In this document: one piece after another, positions 6,837 to 12,126 of the stretch
How positions within the stretch are numbered: position 1 is the first letter of the stretch
Layout: the number at the start of each line of letters is the position of its first letter
Origin: UBA1081 sp045639185
Lineage (GTDB): Bacteria; Bacillota; Clostridia; Oscillospirales; Acutalibacteraceae
DNA: 12,126 bases
Reading direction: 5' to 3'
NCBI GenBank assembly: GCA_045639185.1
Contig: JAZUCO010000128.1
Location: 1-12,126, forward strand
Position numbers and translations under genes: made by a program
Notes under the pieces: generated by a model
The model's input: the letters and a program-made list of their open reading frames with translations, nothing else
What the model was told of the DNA's origin: nothing
Databases searched by the model: none

Positions 6837-8444
6837 TTATTTTTTAGTTTCAATCTGTATTTTTGATGCAAGTTCAAGCACTTCTGAATCACCTGTGCCT
6901 GCCGCATTTGAAAGAAGCATTCTTCTTTCAAGAAGCTCTGAATACATCTTTTCCTTTTTCTTGTTGTCAAGGTCATAGAAGAGCATAGGAATAATACCGA
7001 GTGACCCTGTGACAGCAGGAATGATTGTGAACATTGCAAAGAGGTAGAATTTAACTTTGTCTGTCTGCTCTGTACCGAGTCTGAAAGCGTTAGCTTCATA
7101 TCCGATCATCTTTTTGAGAGCTGTTGTGACAACAAGACTTGTGTTGGATGAAACTTTAGCTGCAATGCCCTTTGCTACAGAAGCCATAGCCTCTGTACGG
7201 TAGCCGTTTTTCCATTCACAGTAGTCCATTGCTTCGTTGTACATTTCAGTGCCGATAACAGATTTGAGTCCGAAGAATATTGTCCATATAATTTCCCACA
7301 GAGCCATTGCAAATGCCATGGGAACAACTTTCTGATACATACCGCCTGAGTAATCCTTCTTCATACCGATACAGCCGAAAAGGAAAACGGGGATGTAGAG
7401 AATGTTACCGATTTCTTTAGCAAGTATGTAAAGGAGTCGGCTTGAAAATCTTTTTCTCATCCAGGGTACCCATGCATAGCTGGCAGGGCTTATAGGTGCG
7501 GCAGGAATACCTGCAACAAGTGTCATTGATGAGAAATGAAGAACGTCTGTATAATAGTCATCTTCACTACCTTTGATTGCAAAACCGCTCAGGAAGTCCG
7601 AAAGCGTAATCAGCAGAAGTGGTTTGTTGCTTATTACTGATTTTATCGACATCATTATGCTTGGCGGTTTTACCGACTGCATAACTCTTTCTTTTGAATT
7701 CATAAAGAACCAGAATGAAGATATGCTTGATGCAACTGCAGTGAATGTGCCCATGCCAACAAAGAGGTTTGTGTAAGCTGTTGACAGCTTCTTTGAATCA
7801 TTGATATAAAGATTACGAAGAATGTCAATAAGCACCGTAACTGCCTGTTCCGGGAGCTTTTCACCGAGGAAGCCTGATGCAAAGTTTGCCATTGTGATAA
7901 GCCTTGTACGGTCATTCGGGTGAGGAGTTATGGTTGACATAAGACCGGTTCTTGAAATGGTCTGGAATGTTGTAACACCTTCACGAGCAATTGTAAGAAA
8001 AAGGTAAAATGCAAATTTTATAAGGTCTGTCTGTGATGTGCCTGCAAAGAGATGAGGCATAAGCCAGTAAAGACAGGTCAGCACACAGCCCGGGAATGCA
8101 AGGAATAAAAGGTAAGGCTTGAATTTGCCCCAACGTGTACGTGTTTTGTCAACAACAGCACCGAAGAAGATATCGTTTATAATATCCCAGATGCTGTTTA
8201 CCGAGTTCGCAAGTGTCTGAAGACCGAGGTCAACACCGACGATACTGGTTACAAAACGTGTTGAGTAAACATTGATATTGAAACTCTGTGCCGCATCCCA
8301 CACAACAAAACCGAAAGTTTCTTTTTTGTTTGCATATCTGCGGTCAAGCACCTGAATGTCTGCGTTTTCACGCTGTTTTTCCTGTGCCTGACGGAGCTGC
8401 TCATATGCTTTAGCGTTTGATGAACGGGTATCATTGTTTTCCAT
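6837..8444 (-). CDS. GPH-family (glycoside-pentoside-hexuronide) sugar:cation symporter
   Basis: A 535-residue inner-membrane transporter of the major facilitator superfamily with roughly 11-12 membrane segments. The GPH signature is clear: WDIINDIFFGAVVDKTRTRW (86-105), followed by GKFKPYLL, corresponds to the family's WD-x-IND-x4-G-x3-D-x-TR-x-RWG-[KR]-[FY]-[RK]-P motif. The later loop has DYCEWKNGYRTEAM (407-420), and the C-terminus has the usual charged helix after YDLDNKKKEKMYSELLERR (490-508). Such carriers import mono- or oligosaccharides or glycosides with Na+ or H+. The N-terminal 43 residues are unusually hydrophilic, rich in Gln, Glu, Arg and Asn, and longer than the short N-terminus typical of the family. 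The ribosome site AGGGGG is 6 bases from the ATG. It lies between the secreted ceramidase-like gene (32 bases upstream) and the phosphoesterase. The substrate is unknown. Confidence 0.93.
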   Translation of the reverse strand: MENNDTRSSNAKAYEQLRQAQEKQRENADIQVLDRRYANKKETFGFVVWDAAQSFNINVYSTRFVTSIVGVDLGLQTLANSVNSIWDIINDIFFGAVVDKTRTRWGKFKPYLLFLAFPGCVLTCLYWLMPHLFAGTSQTDLIKFAFYLFLTIAREGVTTFQTISRTGLMSTITPHPNDRTRLITMANFASGFLGEKLPEQAVTVLIDILRNLYINDSKKLSTAYTNLFVGMGTFTAVASSISSFWFFMNSKERVMQSVKPPSIMMSIKSVISNKPLLLITLSDFLSGFAIKGSEDDYYTDVLHFSSMTLVAGIPAAPISPASYAWVPWMRKRFSSRLLYILAKEIGNILYIPVFLFGCIGMKKDYSGGMYQKVVPMAFAMALWEIIWTIFFGLKSVIGTEMYNEAMDYCEWKNGYRTEAMASVAKGIAAKVSSNTSLVVTTALKKMIGYEANAFRLGTEQTDKVKFYLFAMFTIIPAVTGSLGIIPMLFYDLDNKKKEKMYSELLERRMLLSNAAGTGDSEVLELASKIQIETKK

Positions 8445-8476
8445 GATATACCCCCTGTGAAAAAATTATACTGAGA

Positions 8477-10240
8477 TTATTTTGATTCTTTTACAAGTTC
8501 ATTGAGCGCTCCGATAACAGTTGAACCTGCTGTGCTGCCGGTTGAGAGCATTTCTTCGTAATGGCTGTGGTATGTACCGAAGAGCTGAACACCGATATCT
8601 GAATTCCAGATTGTGTCAACAATGAAAGGTGCATAGTCGTTATCGGGAACGATGTATCCGATAGCGTCGTTGCAAAGACCCATAACAAGAACTGTTTTGT
8701 CTTCACCGATAACGTCTGCTGTGTATTCAAGTTCCCAATCTGTGCCGAGATAAGCTTCTGACTTATCAACTACATTGCCGTAAACAAGCTGAGGAACAAG
8801 TTCACCGGGAACTGTGACAACAGCGATGTCTGTACCGATTTCCATATAACCGACTTCTGAAATAATTGAATAACCTGACTGTGATGCTGCATCTTTGACT
8901 GTTGTCATACCGAGAAGGCCTGAACGTGCACCGAGTTCAAGAAGACCGTATTCAAGGGGGACAGTCACTTCTGACATTTTAACATTGAGAACGGGAGCAA
9001 CAGCAGTTGCATCTGCCTGAGCTTCAATGATAAGTCTTGCAAATTCATAGCCGAGTTTCTTTGCCTGTTCGTAGTCCTCTACTCTTGCATCTTCTGCAAT
9101 TTCTGCTTCAATTTCACTGAGGATTTCTTCTGTCTTTACAGCACTTGCGCTGACAGAAATGGGAGACTGTGCGCCCTGGATGAACATAAAGTTCATACCT
9201 GCTTCGTTGAGTTTTGTTTCGATATAGTGAGGATAGTCAGCTGAAAGGAGCTTTGTTGCTCTGTTGATTGTTGTGGGATGACCGCCGAGGTTTGAGAATA
9301 CTGTGGGAAGAGATTCTGAATTGTCGGGAACAAATTTGAAACAAGCGATGACATGCTGATAGCCTTCATCGTTGTATCTCTTGTTGTAGATATAGCCGTA
9401 TTCGTCATCAAGGTAGTTCTGATTTCTTTCACTGTAACCGATACCTGCTGTCTCAAAGTAGTAAAGGTCGCCTGATTCCATATTTACGTAAGCTTCAACA
9501 ATTGCATCTGATGCTCCGTCGATAAGGTAGCCGAGAAATTCCTCGTCAATGCTTCTGCCTGCTTCAACAAAGGGAGTAAAACGTGCTGCGATGTTGTTTA
9601 CAATACCGAGTAAAAGATTCTTAAGACCGAAACCCTGAGTATCAATAACTGTGTGTGCGTGTGTGCTGTTGATATTGATTGCTGCGATATCACTGTCAAC
9701 ACCCATTTCGCTGAGCTTTCTTTCGGCTTCTGCACGGATTGTGCGTACGTCTGCATTTGTTACACCTACACCGTCAACAGATGCAAGGATAACAGTCCCT
9801 CTGCCTGAGTTGTCGTTCATTGCAACTGCATTTACGCCCTGGTCGTCAAAAACACCGTTTACTTCCTGAGTGAAGTAACCGCCTGTGTAGTATGATTTTG
9901 TGCCGTCTGCAAGATTTTCGGGAACGATGCTTGCCTTTCCGAAACCGAGATTCCAGTCTGCATCTTCTGCGGGAGCATCAAGGAAAGATGCTGTACCTTC
10001 ATAGAAATTTTCACTTTCGCCTGCATAGTAGTCTTCAACTGTGATGAATTCATCGGGGAAAAGTGAACCGAACATTTTGAATACAATTGTCAGGAATCCG
10101 TTCAGTACATTGCCTACTGAAACAACAGCGCTGTTATTCGCAGATGCTTCTGCATCAGCAGCGTTTGCAACAGTTGTGCCTGCAAACAATAAAGTGAGGG
10201 AAAGGATAACTGCAATGAGTTTTTTTACTGATTTTTTCAT
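8477..10240 (-). CDS. Secreted neutral/alkaline ceramidase-family protein
   Basis: A 587-residue exported protein. The Sec signal peptide MKKSVKKLIAVILSLTLLFA runs on to a likely cleavage after ANA (25-27). A second hydrophobic segment follows (44-62, ending MFGSLFP). The hydrolase domain (from about 65) matches the neutral ceramidase superfamily: SGRGTVILASVDGVG (145-159), INSTHAHTVIDTQG (190-203; His194, His196), NLGGHPTTI (317-325; His321), TVPGELVPQL (476-485; Glu480), GLCNDAIGYIVPDND (521-535; Tyr529) and HYEEMLSTG (560-568). His194, His321, Glu480 and Tyr529 are candidate zinc ligands by analogy with Pseudomonas ceramidase His97, His204, Glu411 and Tyr447. The serine motif GDVSP is replaced by AQSPISV (357-363). 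A separate C-terminal Ig-like domain is not evident. It is a tandem paralogue of the upstream gene, 13 bases away, with ribosome site AAGGAG 8 bases from the ATG. True substrate unknown: an N-acyl linkage is the family expectation. Confidence 0.87.
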   Translation of the reverse strand: MKKSVKKLIAVILSLTLLFAGTTVANAADAEASANNSAVVSVGNVLNGFLTIVFKMFGSLFPDEFITVEDYYAGESENFYEGTASFLDAPAEDADWNLGFGKASIVPENLADGTKSYYTGGYFTQEVNGVFDDQGVNAVAMNDNSGRGTVILASVDGVGVTNADVRTIRAEAERKLSEMGVDSDIAAININSTHAHTVIDTQGFGLKNLLLGIVNNIAARFTPFVEAGRSIDEEFLGYLIDGASDAIVEAYVNMESGDLYYFETAGIGYSERNQNYLDDEYGYIYNKRYNDEGYQHVIACFKFVPDNSESLPTVFSNLGGHPTTINRATKLLSADYPHYIETKLNEAGMNFMFIQGAQSPISVSASAVKTEEILSEIEAEIAEDARVEDYEQAKKLGYEFARLIIEAQADATAVAPVLNVKMSEVTVPLEYGLLELGARSGLLGMTTVKDAASQSGYSIISEVGYMEIGTDIAVVTVPGELVPQLVYGNVVDKSEAYLGTDWELEYTADVIGEDKTVLVMGLCNDAIGYIVPDNDYAPFIVDTIWNSDIGVQLFGTYHSHYEEMLSTGSTAGSTVIGALNELVKESK

Positions 10241-10253
10241 AAGTCTTTCTCCT

Positions 10254-11720
10254 TTATCTTACAGAAGCTATAAGCTTCTCAGTTTCTTCAAGAATGGTTC
10301 TTGCTGTGTTTCTGCCGGTTGAGTTTGTCTCTTCGTAATGGTTTCTGCCGAGTCTGTCTTTGGTGGAATTGATGTAGGGCAGAGCCTCGTGAAGAATAAA
10401 GTCATTGTCGGGAATAATGTAACCGAGTTCATCATTACAAAGCCCCACAACAAATTTATGCTTTGCATTGCCCATTGTATTAAGAACTCTGTACTGTGCT
10501 TTTGTGTTATTTGCGGATTCTTCAGGCTGAAGGAATTCGCCGTTGTAAAGCTCAGGAAAAAGTTCACCGGGGATAAGAAACATTCCTATCTCTCCGCCGA
10601 GTTCAAGATATCCCGTTTCTGTCCAGATATATGCTTCGTCTTTCTCTCGGCTTCTTGCAATGTCGTTGTTGAGCACTTTCAGAAGTCTTGCGAGAATCAG
10701 CACAAAATTATCTGCCGCAATTTTTATCTGTTTTGATTTGACATTGATAAGCGGTAAAAGTTCTTTTTCGCCTGTCATTGAATTTACAAGATTTCCGAGA
10801 TTTTTGCCGAAATCTTTTGTGTAAGCTTCGCAGTTTATTTTGTTGCCGTAAACTTTTTTGATTTCCTTTGCAGAAATCATTCCGCCTATAGCACCGTTGA
10901 AGAATACTGCATCTGCATTTTTATTCTGCTCTTCAATTTCTTTAATCATATAAGCAGGGAAGTCTGCGCTTACATTTTTTGTTTCATCACCGAGAAGCTC
11001 TGCGTGTGATGCAAAATTGACAATGCAGATTTCATTTTTACCGTCGTCAGATCTGAATGTTATCTTTGTGAGATTCGGATCGTATGTATCGGGAGTGCGG
11101 CAGTCAAACTGAAGGTCTTCTGTCTTTATAACCGCATAATACATTTTGCCGGATTTACGGTTTTCATAGGCTCTTATGATTGCATCGGCAGTCTTCTGCA
11201 CAAGACGTCTCATAAAATCCTCATTACGTCCGCTTTTATAGAGTTTTTCTCCCCACAACCCCTGAGTATCAATTGCCGAATGAGTATGTGTTGCAGTAAT
11301 GTTGATTGAACGCAGTGAAGGGATTTTTCCGCTTTCAATAACAAGTCTGCGGATTCTGTTTATGTCTTTTCTGCTGATGCCGACAGCATCAACAGCGCAC
11401 ATAATAATTCCGCCTCTGCCCGTGCTGTCATCAATGTAAACAGCTCTTGAATACATATCATCAAGCACACCCTTTGCGGGATTGTTTGAATCATAACCTG
11501 CTATGTAATAGTTTGTTTTTCTGATGTCATCGGGAGTGAGCACAGATTTTGCAAATCCGCAGATGAATTTTTCACCGGGAGTATCAATAAATCTGTCATC
11601 ACCCTTAAGCATATATTTGCCTGCTTTGTCTTCTGCCGTAAAGTAGCTTTTCGGCATACCGTGAATGATTGCTTTTGATAATAATTCTATTGCATTTTTT
11701 GTGAGTTTGTTTTTGTCCAT
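10254..11720 (-). CDS. Cytoplasmic neutral/alkaline ceramidase-family paralogue
   Basis: A 488-residue protein, first gene of the operon; ribosome site GAGGTGG lies 4 bases before the ATG. It has no signal peptide and starts with a charged helix (1-20), so it is predicted cytoplasmic. It aligns along its length with the secreted protein downstream: YFTAED (26-31) with FITVED, STGRGGIIMCAVDAVG (99-114), ITATHTHSAIDTQG (141-154; His145, His147), NFASHAELLG (235-244; His239), LIPGELFPEL (382-391; Glu386), VGLCNDELGYIIPDND (425-440; Tyr434) and HYEETNSTG (461-469). The candidate zinc ligands are therefore kept. The serine-nucleophile region reads NGAIGGMIS (275-283), without the GDVSP of true ceramidases, so activity as a classic serine amidase is doubtful. 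It is shorter than the roughly 650-750 residues of known neutral ceramidases. It may process an imported or membrane-inserted N-acyl compound; this is inference. Confidence 0.85.
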   Translation of the reverse strand: MDKNKLTKNAIELLSKAIIHGMPKSYFTAEDKAGKYMLKGDDRFIDTPGEKFICGFAKSVLTPDDIRKTNYYIAGYDSNNPAKGVLDDMYSRAVYIDDSTGRGGIIMCAVDAVGISRKDINRIRRLVIESGKIPSLRSINITATHTHSAIDTQGLWGEKLYKSGRNEDFMRRLVQKTADAIIRAYENRKSGKMYYAVIKTEDLQFDCRTPDTYDPNLTKITFRSDDGKNEICIVNFASHAELLGDETKNVSADFPAYMIKEIEEQNKNADAVFFNGAIGGMISAKEIKKVYGNKINCEAYTKDFGKNLGNLVNSMTGEKELLPLINVKSKQIKIAADNFVLILARLLKVLNNDIARSREKDEAYIWTETGYLELGGEIGMFLIPGELFPELYNGEFLQPEESANNTKAQYRVLNTMGNAKHKFVVGLCNDELGYIIPDNDFILHEALPYINSTKDRLGRNHYEETNSTGRNTARTILEETEKLIASVR

Positions 11721-11731
11721 AAAACCACCTC

Positions 11732-11745
11732 AACAATATATAGTT
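11732..11745 (-). promoter_or_regulatory. Possible operator at the operon's transcription start
   Basis: AACTATATATTGTT on the minus strand is an imperfect palindrome (12 of 14 positions symmetric). It lies just downstream of the -10 box, about where transcription should begin (near 11746), and before the ribosome site. A repressor could bind there, but the region is very AT-rich, so chance symmetry is a real possibility. Confidence 0.25.
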
Positions 11746-11752
11746 ATAATAA

Positions 11753-11781
11753 ATTATACAATAATATTTATTTTTTTTCAA
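11753..11781 (-). promoter_or_regulatory. Promoter of the ceramidase-like/symporter/phosphoesterase operon
   Basis: On the minus strand: TTGAAA (11776-11781), a 17-base spacer, then TATAAT (11753-11758). The only deviation from consensus is one base of the -35 box. The ATG of the first gene is 32 bases downstream. AT-rich sequence upstream of the -35 box could act as an UP element. Confidence 0.85.
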
Positions 11782-11830
11782 CTATTTTAATAAAATTTAA
11801 CAAATATTGATTCTCCAATGAAAAATAGAC

Positions 11831-11871
11831 AAAAAACGGAAGCTTTTTGATTGATATTAAAGCTGTTTTTT
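11831..11871. other. AT-rich hairpin between divergent promoters
   Basis: AAAAAAC (11831-11837) pairs with GTTTTTT (11865-11871), and AGCTTT (11841-11846) with AAAGCT (11859-11864). A 3-base GGA bulge interrupts one arm and the loop has 12 bases. Both strands end in a six-T run, so it resembles a bidirectional terminator, but no gene ends here. It sits between the two outward promoters and may insulate them or be a protein-binding site. Confidence 0.4.
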
Positions 11872-11921
11872 ATGCAAAATGTAAATTGTTTATTCATTTC
11901 AAAAATATTACAGGGCATTTA

Positions 11922-11950
11922 TGGACTTTTGTGCATATTTGTGATAGAAT
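11922..11950 (+). promoter_or_regulatory. Promoter of the right-edge secreted protein gene
   Basis: TGGACT (11922-11927), a 17-base spacer, then TAGAAT (11945-11950) preceded by TGA, an extended -10 that can compensate for the weak -35. The start codon lies 55 bases downstream. The spacer holds a direct repeat TTTGTG (11928-11933 and 11938-11943) with a 10-base period, one helical turn. Confidence 0.65.
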
Positions 11951-12005
11951 AAAAAAGCGAATATTCTTTTTTCCTCGGCTATTACTCTTACAGGGGATGA
12001 TATTG

Positions 12006-12126
12006 ATGGGTAAGAAAATGCGTAGTAAAAAAAGCTGTTTCAGAATCCTGAGTTTTATGCTGGCTGTGATAATGATTTTTACATCATTTGCCTTTTCGGG
12101 ATCTGCTGCAGAAAATGAATTTGATG
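12006..12126 (+). CDS. Secreted protein, N-terminal fragment (runs off the window)
   Basis: Only the first 40 codons are visible. The start is ATG 12006, with AGGGGA at 11992-11997 giving normal spacing. An in-frame ATG at 11997 overlaps that ribosome site and is unlikely. The peptide has a basic n-region (MGKKMRSKKSC), a hydrophobic core (FRILSFMLAVIMIFTSFAF) and a small-residue cleavage region (SGSAA) followed by acidic residues, a textbook Sec signal peptide. Nothing can be said about function. It is transcribed divergently from the ceramidase-like operon, so it may belong to the same extracellular programme, but that is only positional. Confidence 0.78.
   Translation, partial: MGKKMRSKKSCFRILSFMLAVIMIFTSFAFSGSAAENEFD

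Noticed and set aside
6788..7099. A 103-codon minus-strand frame bridging the symporter and phosphoesterase genes
   Set aside because: It overlaps both genes in a different phase, and both real genes have good ribosome sites and family motifs. It is not needed to explain the spacing.
8465..8470. A TATAAT on the minus strand between the secreted ceramidase-like gene and the symporter
   Set aside because: There is no acceptable -35 at 16-18 bases upstream (the nearest TTGTAA is 20 bases away) and no extended -10. A weak internal promoter cannot be excluded but is not supported.
10338..10736. A 132-codon plus-strand frame antisense to the cytoplasmic ceramidase-like gene
   Set aside because: Its translation is Cys/Phe-rich with no recognisable domain, and the opposing gene has clear conserved motifs, so it is most likely a shadow.
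5917..11720. Bacterial microcompartment system suggested by the N-terminal amphipathic segments
   Set aside because: No shell-protein genes are in the window, and one of the segments follows a Sec signal peptide, which does not fit encapsulation in the cytoplasm.

Overview
The window looks like chromosomal DNA of an AT-leaning Gram-positive anaerobe, most plausibly a gut Clostridia member (Oscillospiraceae/Ruminococcaceae-like). The basis is strong AGGAGG-type ribosome sites, housekeeping (SigA-type) promoters several of which carry an extended -10, intrinsic hairpin-plus-T terminators at the transcript ends, a classic lysine-rich Sec signal peptide, and a gene set typical of carbohydrate-foraging gut Firmicutes. 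The taxonomic call is an inference from style and content. No rRNA, tRNA, CRISPR array, insertion sequence or phage gene was seen.

Layout. (1) 55-1221, minus: a single-gene unit for a six-hairpin-glycosidase-like protein with a hydrophobic N-terminus, ended by a terminator at 13-46. (2) 1222-1343: a compact divergent promoter region with back-to-back -35 boxes. (3) 1344-5816, plus: a two-gene operon of an Eis-type GNAT acetyltransferase and a large GH38 alpha-mannosidase, ended by a hairpin at 5829-5863. (4) 5817-5916: two abutting convergent terminators. (5) 5917-11720, minus: a tight four-gene operon with gaps of 13, 32 and 17 bp. In transcription order it encodes a cytoplasmic ceramidase-family protein, a secreted ceramidase-family paralogue, a GPH-family sugar:cation symporter and a calcineurin-like metallophosphoesterase. 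A TTGAAA-17-TATAAT promoter precedes it at 11753-11781. (6) 11721-12005: an AT-rich divergent intergenic region with a hairpin and an extended -10 plus-strand promoter. (7) 12006 to the window edge: the first 40 codons of a secreted protein.

How the genes may work together (inference). The right-hand operon combines a secreted and a cytoplasmic member of the neutral/alkaline ceramidase superfamily with a GPH symporter and a phosphoesterase. This suggests staged breakdown of an N-acylated, possibly sugar- and phosphate-containing molecule outside and inside the cell. The left side adds a cytoplasmic alpha-mannosidase, an acetyltransferase and a possible glycosidase, so the whole window reads as a glycoconjugate-utilisation neighbourhood. 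Two details stand out. Both ceramidase-like proteins keep candidate zinc ligands but have a degenerate version of the serine-nucleophile motif. Three otherwise unrelated proteins also share a short hydrophobic N-terminal element that is not simply a signal peptide.
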